NCBI GenBank assembly: GCA_964558415.1
Contig: CAZLDI010000018.1
Span: 1-53,480 of the forward strand
Reading direction: 5' to 3'
Length of the DNA: 53,480 nucleotides
DNA from: CAZLDI01 sp964558415
GTDB taxonomy: Bacteria; Chloroflexota; Dehalococcoidia; SM23-28-2; RBG-16-64-32
Shown here: positions 13,363-21,132 of the stretch, in pieces
How the letters are laid out: every line of letters begins with the position of its first letter
How positions within the stretch are numbered: position 1 is the stretch's first letter
Translations under genes and position numbers: made by a program
The notes under the pieces: generated by a model
The model's database searches: none
Seen by the model: the letters and a program-made list of their open reading frames with translations, nothing else
What the model was told of the DNA's origin: nothing

Positions 13363-14391
13363 ATGAGCGGACGTGAGCCACGGATACAGTACGCGACTGC
13401 GAGTGACGGCGCGCGCATTGCCTATTGGACGCTCGGGGAGGGGCCGGCGCTGGTGCATATGCCGCCGTTTCCGCTCAGCCACATCCAGGCGGAGTGGCAG
13501 TACGGGCCTGCGCGAGCATACTGGGAAGGGCTGAGCACGGGGCGCCGGCTGATCCGGTACGACGGCCGCGGCACCGGGCTTTCTGACCGGGAGGCAACCG
13601 AGTTCTCGCTCGATACGCTGATCGCGGACCTGGAGGCCGTGACCGGGAAGCTGGGGCTGACGAAATTTGCTCTGCTGGGATTCGGGCATACGGGGCCGGC
13701 GGCAATCGCTTACGCGGCGCGTCTGCCCGAGCGGGTCTCGCACTTGATTCTCTGGTGTTCCTACGCGCGCGCAGCGGAGTACACGCGTAACCCCAGGGTG
13801 GAGGCGGCACGCTCGATTGCAGCACAAGACTGGGAGATGTACACGGAAACGGAAGGCTACCGGGCCAGCGAGTGGCAGGGGGGTGAGGTGGCCCGTTGGT
13901 ACACGTCATATCTGCGCAAGGCGACGACGCCTGAGCTGCTGGAGCGGGCGTTTGCGGCCACGCGCACGTTCGATGTTCTGGATCTGCTGAGGCTGGTGCG
14001 AGCGCCGACGCTGGTGATGCACCGGCGCGAGATCAGGACCGTCAGCATCGAGACGGCACGGGAGCTGGCGGCAACGATACCGGACGCGCATCTGGCGATC
14101 GTCGAAGGGCCGTGGGTGGCTCCGTTCTTTGGTGACGTTGAGGCCGTCGTTCGGGAGATCGATTCCTTCTTGACGGAAGGTGCCCCGTCGGAGCTTCCAG
14201 ACGGCCTCACGCCGCGGGAGGCGGAGGTACTGCGCCTGATCGCGCAGGGTAGGAGTAACCGGGAGATCTCGACGGAGTTGGTGCTAAGCGTGCGCACCGT
14301 GGCCCGGCATATCACGAACATCTACGGCAAGATCGGGGCGCGCGGCAAGGCGGACGCCACGGCGTATGCCTTCCGCAAGCGCTTAGTCTGA
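13363..14391 (+). CDS. Alpha/beta-hydrolase-fold sensor fused to a LuxR-type DNA-binding domain, catalytic triad lost
   Basis: Probable transcription factor of 342 residues. Residues 1-272 are an alpha/beta-hydrolase fold of the type also found in front of bacterial adenylate cyclases; residues 278-342 are a LuxR/GerE helix-turn-helix (LTPREAEVLRLIAQGRSNRE, then TVARHITNIYGKI). In the hydrolase part the nucleophile-elbow serine is Gly108 (ALLGFGHTGPAA), the acid position is Ile224 (HRREIRTV) and the catalytic histidine position is Val252 (GPWVAPF). It is therefore likely a ligand sensor and not an enzyme (inference). It has its own promoter with an inverted repeat over the -10, which suggests autoregulation. 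GGAGG lies 19 bases before the ATG. Target genes are unknown; the secreted-protein gene downstream is one candidate. Confidence 0.88.
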   Translation: MSGREPRIQYATASDGARIAYWTLGEGPALVHMPPFPLSHIQAEWQYGPARAYWEGLSTGRRLIRYDGRGTGLSDREATEFSLDTLIADLEAVTGKLGLTKFALLGFGHTGPAAIAYAARLPERVSHLILWCSYARAAEYTRNPRVEAARSIAAQDWEMYTETEGYRASEWQGGEVARWYTSYLRKATTPELLERAFAATRTFDVLDLLRLVRAPTLVMHRREIRTVSIETARELAATIPDAHLAIVEGPWVAPFFGDVEAVVREIDSFLTEGAPSELPDGLTPREAEVLRLIAQGRSNREISTELVLSVRTVARHITNIYGKIGARGKADATAYAFRKRLV

Positions 14392-14617
14392 GCGCACCTT
14401 CTACGCTGTTTACGCCATCTGGCGGCCCCGCACTGCCGCTATAGCCTCCGACCGCGCGTGTTTCTCCGGATAGCATTACGCGGTTTGTTCGATGCCAGCG
14501 GGCTGCACTCTGCGGCAAACTCCATATCACCGGGGATCGTCGGACGCCGTCCATCCGTCGTGAGACGCGCCTGGCGGCCCCCGGGAAACGAAGGGGACGC
14601 AAAGGAGGAGCCTTGAC

Positions 14618-16819
14618 ATGAGAAACATTCGCATCACAGCCATCAGCGCCCCGCTACGGACGTTAGTTTCCAGGGCCGGGTCGCCGGCGGGCGCCGCCAC
14701 GCATCGCCGGAGGGAGGCGCGGAAGGCCTTTCGCCTGGCGGCCGCTCTTGCCGCGCTCGTGCTCGCTCTCCTTGCGGCGGCGCCGGCCTCCGCAGCTGAT
14801 AGCATCACCTCCCCGGATCAGGCCGGCAACGTCGGCAGCTACGCCTCGATGGTACTGGACGCAAGTGGCAACCCGGTTATCAGCTACCGCGACAACACTA
14901 ACAGTGACCTCAAGATACTCCACTGCGACGACCCCAACTGCGCCCTGGGGGGCGACAGCCGCGAGTCTCCGGACCTCACTATCCACAACGTTGGACATTT
15001 CACGTCTCTGGCCCTGGACGGCAATGGACATCCCGTCGTCGGCTACTTCGATCAAAGCAACCATGACCTGAAGATACTCCACTGCAACGACCCCAACTGC
15101 GCCGGGGGCGACGAGAGTATCACCGTTCCCGACACAGACTTCGCCGGGTTCGGGACATCCCTGGCGCTTGACAGCAACGGCAATCCCGTCGTCAGCTATG
15201 AGGGCCTCAGCGGCAACCGACTGCGGATCCTCCGCTGCAACGACCCCAACTGCGCGCCCGGTGGCGACACTATCACCTCACCCGACGCCACCGTGGGCTA
15301 CTGGACCTCCCTGGCCCTGGATGGCCTCGACTACCCCGTTGTCACCTACGGCGGCAGCGGCCTCAGGGTGCTGCACTGCAACGACCCCAGTTGCACCGGC
15401 GGCGACGAGAGCATCACCACCCTCGAGCCTTTCAGCCACCAGGCCTCGCTGGTCCTGGATGGCCTGGGCAATCCAGTCCTCAGCTACAGGAGGGTTACTG
15501 CCGGCATAGCCGGCATAGCGGTGATGCACTGCGACGACCCCAATTGCGACGGAGTCGGCGACTCAATCACTCATCCGGACACTGGCGGTCTCCTAAGCTA
15601 CAGGATCTCGCTGGCCCTGGATGGCTTCGGCTATCCAGTCCTCAGCTACTTCGAATACTACGGCTTCGGCGACGGCGACCTGAAGCTGCTGCACTGTGAC
15701 GACGCCAACTGCGCCGGCGGGGGCGAGAGTATCACTTCGCCGTATAGCATTACTCTTCCTCCCTTCTACTTCCCCCCGGAGCTTGTCCACTCTTCCCCCG
15801 TGGCAGTGGACAGCCTGGGCAACCTGGTGGTCGGTTTCTACGACTATCATCCCGATAACCTCGACCTGATGGTGCTGCACTGCGACGACCCTAACTGCGA
15901 CGATAAGGACGCCGATGGTCTGCTGGACGCCACTGACAATTGCCCGTCGGTGGCCAACGCGGGCCAGGAGGACATGGACGGCGACGATATTGGAGATGTA
16001 TGTGACCCCGACATCGACGGCGACGGCTACGACAACGTGCCGGACAACTGCGACAGCGTGGCCAACCCCGGTCAGGAGGACCTGGACGGCGACGCCATCG
16101 GTGATGTGTGTGACCCGGACGACGACAACGACGGCGTGATCGACGGTGACGACTCCTGCCCCAGGGACCGTCAAAACGACGCCGACGGCGACGGCCAGTG
16201 CGGCGATGTCGACCCCTGTCCCAACGAATTCCATAGCGATCTTGATGGTGATGGGGTGCCAGCCTGCGCCGATGCTGACGATGACGGCGACGGCTGGATC
16301 GATGATGCTGACAACTGTCCGGTCCTGAGCAACCCGGACCAGGCTGACAGAGACGGCGACGGCCAGGGCGATGCCTGCGACCCCGACGTCGACTCCGACA
16401 ACGACGGCGTGCCGGACGGCGCTGACGCCTGTCCCACCACGCCGGGCTTGCCCGCTCTGCTGGGGTGTCCGTACAATTCCAGCGGCTTGTTGGCCCCCGT
16501 AGACAACCCGCCCGTGCTCAACTTTGTGAAGGCCGGGGGCGGTATACCAGTCAAGTTTAGCCTGGGCGGCGACCAGGGCCTCGACATCTTCGCAGCGAGC
16601 TATCCGAAATCGCAAATGATCAACTGCGACTCTTCGGCGCCGCTGGACGCCGTTGAAGAAACGGTAACCGCCGGTTCCAGCAGCCTCACCTACGATCCCG
16701 TAGCGGATCGCTACGTCTACGTCTGGAAGACCGATAAAGCCTGGGCCGGCACCTGCCGGCAGCTGATCCTGAGGTTGAACGACGGCACGGAGCACGTCGC
16801 AAACTTCAAGTTCAGATGA
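14618..16819 (+). CDS. Secreted repeat protein with thrombospondin type 3 repeats and a C-terminal PxKF-type domain
   Basis: 733 residues, probably exported. The N-terminus is long and basic, then a hydrophobic core (AAALAALVLALLAAAPASA) gives a signal peptide with cleavage after ASA. Residues ~60-420 are seven to eight repeats of about 50 residues: SLALD-x-x-GNPVVSY followed by LKILHCDDPNC, each with a Cys-(N/D)-D-P-N-Cys pair and GGDESIT, suggesting a beta-propeller or stacked sheets. Residues ~425-600 are Asp-rich calcium-binding thrombospondin type 3 repeats (DGDDIGDVCDPD and similar). The last ~95 residues resemble the PxKF-type domain (KAGGGIPVKFSLGGDQGL). The ATG has AAGGAGG nine bases upstream. 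The substrate or partner is unknown. It does not carry the C-terminal CPxxP domain of the other exported proteins here. Confidence 0.85.
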   Translation: MRNIRITAISAPLRTLVSRAGSPAGAATHRRREARKAFRLAAALAALVLALLAAAPASAADSITSPDQAGNVGSYASMVLDASGNPVISYRDNTNSDLKILHCDDPNCALGGDSRESPDLTIHNVGHFTSLALDGNGHPVVGYFDQSNHDLKILHCNDPNCAGGDESITVPDTDFAGFGTSLALDSNGNPVVSYEGLSGNRLRILRCNDPNCAPGGDTITSPDATVGYWTSLALDGLDYPVVTYGGSGLRVLHCNDPSCTGGDESITTLEPFSHQASLVLDGLGNPVLSYRRVTAGIAGIAVMHCDDPNCDGVGDSITHPDTGGLLSYRISLALDGFGYPVLSYFEYYGFGDGDLKLLHCDDANCAGGGESITSPYSITLPPFYFPPELVHSSPVAVDSLGNLVVGFYDYHPDNLDLMVLHCDDPNCDDKDADGLLDATDNCPSVANAGQEDMDGDDIGDVCDPDIDGDGYDNVPDNCDSVANPGQEDLDGDAIGDVCDPDDDNDGVIDGDDSCPRDRQNDADGDGQCGDVDPCPNEFHSDLDGDGVPACADADDDGDGWIDDADNCPVLSNPDQADRDGDGQGDACDPDVDSDNDGVPDGADACPTTPGLPALLGCPYNSSGLLAPVDNPPVLNFVKAGGGIPVKFSLGGDQGLDIFAASYPKSQMINCDSSAPLDAVEETVTAGSSSLTYDPVADRYVYVWKTDKAWAGTCRQLILRLNDGTEHVANFKFR

Positions 16820-16870
16820 GCGCGAGGGAGATTTCGGGCGATACAAGAACGTGCGCCTGGAGGTGAAGCC

Positions 16871-19800
16871 ACGAGCACATATCGTGTCATCCTGATCGTG
16901 ATCGGGGCGCTGATAGCGTTAGGAGGCGCGCCCGGGCCGGGAGCTACGCCGGTGCTGGCGGCGCCCGTGAATGACGACTTCGCGAACGCCACGGTTGTTA
17001 CGACGCCGGCGTTATCCGGGATTGCGACGGTCGGGCACAACACTGCCGCGACGACCGAGTCCGGGGAGAAGACCTCGTTCGCCGCGAATGAGTGCTTCTT
17101 TCCCGACCCGGGATGGTCCTGGAGCGCAACGTCGTGGTTCAAGTGGACGAGCCCGGGCAGCCCCGGGAGCATCCGGATTGACACGTGGGGCACCCCCCTT
17201 AACGCATCGCTGGTGGTGTACACGGGCAACGCGGTTAACGCTCTGACGGTGGTACCGTTCGGGTGCAGCCAGGGGTTCCTGGGCTTCTCGGCGAATCCGG
17301 CGATTGTACAGCTGAGCTACGATGCCAGCACCGACTACTACATCCAGGTGGGTTCGATTAGCGGCGCTACCGGCTCGATCGTGCTGAGCATGGTGACCGG
17401 CGCCGAGATCGTCGTCACGACGACTGATGACACCAATACATCGGACAGTTTCATCTCGTTGCACGAGGCGATCCTGCTGGCGAACGACCCTTCGACCCTG
17501 GGCCGCGGCCCAGGGGCAGGGGAGTTCGACTCGATCGTCGGGTCACCGGGCAGTGGCAGCTCCGACGTCATTCGTTTCAATGACAACGTCTTTTCTCCCG
17601 GCGCGCCGGCGGCGATAGTCCTGGACGACTTGCAGCTCCCGCAGATCAGCGGCGTTGGCGACACCTTAAGCGGACTCGGGGCAGGGGTGATCGTGCACGG
17701 TTGGTCCGGGGGCGTGGACTGCTTGAAGGTGTCGGGAAGTTCCATACGTATTGAGGGGATGGACGTGATGTTCTGCAATATCGCCGTTTACGTTACCGGC
17801 AGCGGTAATGTGATTGGCGGCGATGTGACCGGAATACGGCGCAACATCGTGCGCGAGAGCCAGTACGGGATATTGATCGACGGTGCGGCGGCATCCGGGA
17901 ACCTGGTCTACAACAATTTCATCGGAACCAACCCATCAAGCGCGAGCGGAATCGGCAATGCGACAGCCGGGGTGGACGTCCGAAACGGGGCGGACAATAA
18001 CGCCATCGGCGGTGCGACGTCCAACCAGGGCAACGTGATCTCGGGCAACGGAGGGCAGGGGGTGTACATCCACGACAACGGCACTGATGGCAACTCCGTG
18101 AAGGGGAACTACATCGGCTTGCGGCTGAACGGGATCACAGCGCTCGCGAACGGTGGGGACGGTGTGCTGATACAGAACGGATTGAACAATAGCGTCGGCG
18201 CTGCAGCCTCTGGTGCGCGAAACTTGATCGCAGGGAACGGTGGGAACGGCGTCAGGATTAACTCGGCGAATCAGACCAATGTCAGGGGCAACTATATCGG
18301 CGTGAACATCCTCGGTTCAGCCGCTGTAGGGAATACGCTCAGCGGCATCAAGATAGAGGGGGGTACCAGCAACAGCCAGATGGGCGGCGGGGCCGCCGGG
18401 GAGGGTAACGTGATTTCCGGGAATCTGCTGTCCGGGGTGGAGTTGAACGGCAGCGGCACAACTGGAAACTCCCTGTGGGGAAACCGAATCGGTACGGATG
18501 CAGCGGGGACGCTTGACGTTGGGAATGGCGGGAGTGGCGTCCTCATTACCAATGGTGCGAGGAATACCGGCGTCGGGTCGGCGATAGCGGCGGCTCGGAA
18601 CATCATCTCTGGAAACGGCGCGATCGGCGTGTACATCCTGGGCGAGGCGTCGACGGGCAACGAGATCGTCGGGAACTATATAGGCACCAATATCTCGGGG
18701 ACGGCCACAATACCCAACTCTAATGCTGGCGTAGGGATTGCGGCCGGCGTGAACACTATCATCGGCGGAACATCAGCCGCCGCGCGCAATGTCATCTCCG
18801 GCAACGGCTGGTACGGGGTGTTTATCACGCCTCAGGTGTTCGGCGTGGGCGCGACGGGAAACAGCGTGACGGGGAACTACATTGGCACGGCGGCCGACGG
18901 TGTGACGCCAATGGGCAACCTGGACGGTGGAATCGGGCTGTCGAACGCTCCGTCGAACACGGTCGGCGGCACGGTCGCCGGCGCCGCCAACAGGATAGCC
19001 TTCAACAATGGAATCGGCGTGCTGGTGATCGGAGCGCCGGCGGCGAATGATCCGATCCTGGGTAACTCGATACACAGCAATGGATTGCTGGGGATAGACC
19101 TGGAGGGCGGGGCGAACGGCGGAATCGCGGCGCCGATCAACGTGTCGTTCAATCCGCCGGGCAACCAGGTAACCGGAGAGTCGTGCGCATTCTGCCGAGT
19201 GGAGGTGTTCTCCGACTCAGCGAACGAAGGCCGCATCTATCATGGCTTCGCGGACGCGGACCAGTTCGGCGACTGGTCGTTCATCGGGATAATTCCTGGG
19301 CCCAACATCACGGCTACGGCCACGTCAGGCGGTAATACCTCCGAGTTCTCGGCGCCGATCGCCTGCCCGGACGGCGATGGCGACCAGACGTGTGATGCGG
19401 CGGACAATTGCCCTGCCACCGCCAATGCAAACCAGGTGGACACAGACGGAGACGGTGCGGGAGACGCATGCGACAGCGAGGACGATGGCGACGGCTACAC
19501 GGACGTAGCGGAGGCTGGCTCGCCGCTATGTTCGGGTGGCGCGAACGACGATAGCTTCGATGACGGGGTGGTGAACGATGGGTGCCCGGGCGGGCCAGCG
19601 CAGGCGGGCAACTTCTCGGAGGCACAGTTCATGATTGGAACGGGACAGGCGGACCCGTGCGGGTTCGATGGGTGGCCTTCGGACCTGGTTAGCACGGGGA
19701 TCAGCACGAACAAAGTGGATATCGTGGACCTGGGGAGCTTTGTAGCGCCATCGCGCAGAATTGGGACGGTGCCCGGTCCGGGCAACTATAGCCAACGCTG

Positions 19801-19942
19801 GGACCTGGCGCCGGGGCAACTGCTGGCCGGGGCGTGGATCAACCTGATTGACCTGGGCGCACTTGTGAGCGGTACGACGGGGTTTCCGCCGATGCTGGGT
19901 GGGGCGCGGGCGTTCAACGCGACGTGCCCGTTCCTACCGTAG
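16871..19942 (+). CDS. Large secreted parallel beta-helix protein with a C-terminal CPxxP domain; probable ACG start
   Basis: About 1023 residues. Seen in order: signal peptide (YRVILIVIGALIAL), a beta-sandwich domain starting NDDFANATVV, a degenerate CSLREA-like segment (SLHEAILLAND), then about 600 residues of right-handed parallel beta-helix repeats of the NosD type (GNVISGN, GNYIGT, many times), one thrombospondin type 3 unit, and the 96-residue C-terminal domain ending CPFLP. Probably cell-surface or extracellular, perhaps carbohydrate binding (inference). Start: the first conventional codon, GTG 16898, cuts the signal peptide and removes its positive charge. GGAGGTGA (16859-16866) stands seven bases before an in-frame ACG at 16871 that gives a complete signal peptide. 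The gene may be translated from ACG, or ATG was mutated or misread. Confidence 0.85.
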   Translation, partial: TSTYRVILIVIGALIALGGAPGPGATPVLAAPVNDDFANATVVTTPALSGIATVGHNTAATTESGEKTSFAANECFFPDPGWSWSATSWFKWTSPGSPGSIRIDTWGTPLNASLVVYTGNAVNALTVVPFGCSQGFLGFSANPAIVQLSYDASTDYYIQVGSISGATGSIVLSMVTGAEIVVTTTDDTNTSDSFISLHEAILLANDPSTLGRGPGAGEFDSIVGSPGSGSSDVIRFNDNVFSPGAPAAIVLDDLQLPQISGVGDTLSGLGAGVIVHGWSGGVDCLKVSGSSIRIEGMDVMFCNIAVYVTGSGNVIGGDVTGIRRNIVRESQYGILIDGAAASGNLVYNNFIGTNPSSASGIGNATAGVDVRNGADNNAIGGATSNQGNVISGNGGQGVYIHDNGTDGNSVKGNYIGLRLNGITALANGGDGVLIQNGLNNSVGAAASGARNLIAGNGGNGVRINSANQTNVRGNYIGVNILGSAAVGNTLSGIKIEGGTSNSQMGGGAAGEGNVISGNLLSGVELNGSGTTGNSLWGNRIGTDAAGTLDVGNGGSGVLITNGARNTGVGSAIAAARNIISGNGAIGVYILGEASTGNEIVGNYIGTNISGTATIPNSNAGVGIAAGVNTIIGGTSAAARNVISGNGWYGVFITPQVFGVGATGNSVTGNYIGTAADGVTPMGNLDGGIGLSNAPSNTVGGTVAGAANRIAFNNGIGVLVIGAPAANDPILGNSIHSNGLLGIDLEGGANGGIAAPINVSFNPPGNQVTGESCAFCRVEVFSDSANEGRIYHGFADADQFGDWSFIGIIPGPNITATATSGGNTSEFSAPIACPDGDGDQTCDAADNCPATANANQVDTDGDGAGDACDSEDDGDGYTDVAEAGSPLCSGGANDDSFDDGVVNDGCPGGPAQAGNFSEAQFMIGTGQADPCGFDGWPSDLVSTGISTNKVDIVDLGSFVAPSRRIGTVPGPGNYSQRWDLAPGQLLAGAWINLIDLGALVSGTTGFPPMLGGARAFNATCPFLP

Positions 19943-20006
19943 GTGTGCTAGAGGACAGAGGAGGGCGTCGCGAGGGGAAGGCGGTCAGGGGAGGTTGGTT
20001 CTGCGG

Positions 20007-20071
20007 CGGGTCCCTCCGCACCGCCGCGCTGCGGTCGGGATGACAGGAATGGGCCTGCGCTGCGGCCGGGA
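20007..20071. repeat. Dispersed repeat related to the array at the right end of the window
   Basis: CGGGTCCCTCC, followed by CGCTGCGGTCGGGATGAC (20027-20044) and a diverged second unit (to ~20071). The same words recur in the same order at 53295-53395. It lies between convergent genes ending at 19942 and 20109 and is not coding. Confidence 0.6.
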
Positions 20072-20108
20072 GGGGCGATTTTCTGCGCCCCCCGGGAGGT
20101 TGAAGTCG

Positions 20109-20945
20109 TTACTGAACCGGCGTGAGTGGGGCGGGCGTGTACGCCGGCAGGCCTTCGCAGACGAGGCCGTTGCGGTCCGGATCCACGATGTGGCCCGGGC
20201 GTGGAGCGACGCGCTCGTAGAACGCCTGGGCGTCCGCCTGGGTCGGGAAGTTGGAGCACTGGCAGTCATCGATGCCGCCTGCGCCGCAGGTCTGCGGAGC
20301 GGCGGACTCGATTAACGGTGTTGCCGGATCGAGTGGGCCGGAAGCCGGCTCGCGGGTCTCCTCAAGGACGGCAAGGCCGCCATCTCCGGTGAGCCCGTCT
20401 GCGGTGTTGTCGATTTGATACGCGAATTCAAGCGGTGCCGGCCGCGAAAGCGTGATCAGCATCGCTGCCGCCAGGAAGACGATCGCTCCGACCCACACGC
20501 CGGCCCAGATCAAGCGGTCCGGCCGCAGGCGCGAGAGCGCGAAGGTGGGGACCGGAACGCTTGATTCCTTCGGCTGTTGCGGGGGCGACACGTTCTTGTG
20601 GGCGAGGAGCCGCGCGGCGAGCTGGTTGCCCGCTGCCTCCGGCGCAGCTTCCTTGTGCGCCAGGAGTCGCGGAGCGGGGTGGTCAACGGTCGCGCCGTCC
20701 TTCGCGACGATCGAGACGACGGGCTGGTGGGTGACGTGGACGCGCACTTCGTTTCCGGTGAACACGCGCAGGTCTTCGGGTGCGCGCCCTCCCGCCATCA
20801 GGATTTCGATCAAGCGCTCGGCGGCGAACTGGCTGTCGAGAAGCTTGACCTCGGCAGGCGCCGAGGGATCGCCGCCGCCAATGACGACGACAACGGTCTC
20901 GTGACTGGTGTCGATCGCTACTTCCTGAGCCTGTTTGTTCGTCAC
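20109..20945 (-). CDS. Membrane protein with an extracellular Excalibur-like calcium-binding domain
   Basis: 278 residues from GTG 20945, chosen because GGGAGGA lies seven bases upstream (an ATG at 20969 would add eight residues without a ribosome site). Seen: an N-terminal soluble part of about 160 residues with no recognised domain but a repeated short motif, RLLAHKEAAPEAA and RLLAHKNVSPP; a single transmembrane helix (LIWAGVWVGAIVFLAAAMLI); then an outside C-terminal part ending in an Excalibur-type module: CQCSNFPTQADAQAFYERV and DPDRNGLVCEGLP, the latter the DxDxDGxxCE calcium loop. Family knowledge: Excalibur domains occur in surface proteins and nucleases; no nuclease domain is seen here. 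Divergent from secA. Confidence 0.75.
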   Translation of the reverse strand: MTNKQAQEVAIDTSHETVVVVIGGGDPSAPAEVKLLDSQFAAERLIEILMAGGRAPEDLRVFTGNEVRVHVTHQPVVSIVAKDGATVDHPAPRLLAHKEAAPEAAGNQLAARLLAHKNVSPPQQPKESSVPVPTFALSRLRPDRLIWAGVWVGAIVFLAAAMLITLSRPAPLEFAYQIDNTADGLTGDGGLAVLEETREPASGPLDPATPLIESAAPQTCGAGGIDDCQCSNFPTQADAQAFYERVAPRPGHIVDPDRNGLVCEGLPAYTPAPLTPVQ

Positions 20946-21132
20946 TTTAGTTCCTCCCAGGTCCGGCATCGGGGAGATTAGGCGAGCCGTCGCCCGGTAT
21001 TCCTGTCTCTATGGGAGACGCGCGGGTAAGCCGGATGTTACAGAACCGGCGGGGCGTTCAAGCTGGTATTATGATGTGGTTAATGTCGGGTCCGGCTGCG
21101 GCGGGTGTTGGCGAGGGAAAGCGGTCTACCAA

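Noticed and set aside
14570..14617. GGGGACGCAAAGG upstream of the secreted repeat protein, similar to the conserved core of cyclic-di-GMP-I riboswitches
   Set aside because: Only this short word matches. The partner strand with GGCAAACC, the GNRA loop and its receptor are missing, and the start codon follows too closely for a full aptamer.
14750..16846. Long open frames antisense to the thrombospondin-type repeat genes (also at 45687-47222 and 52328-53218)
   Set aside because: They are produced by the GAC/GGC-rich codon repeats of the real genes on the other strand. Their translations are low-complexity Val/Ile/Arg-rich, without ribosome sites.
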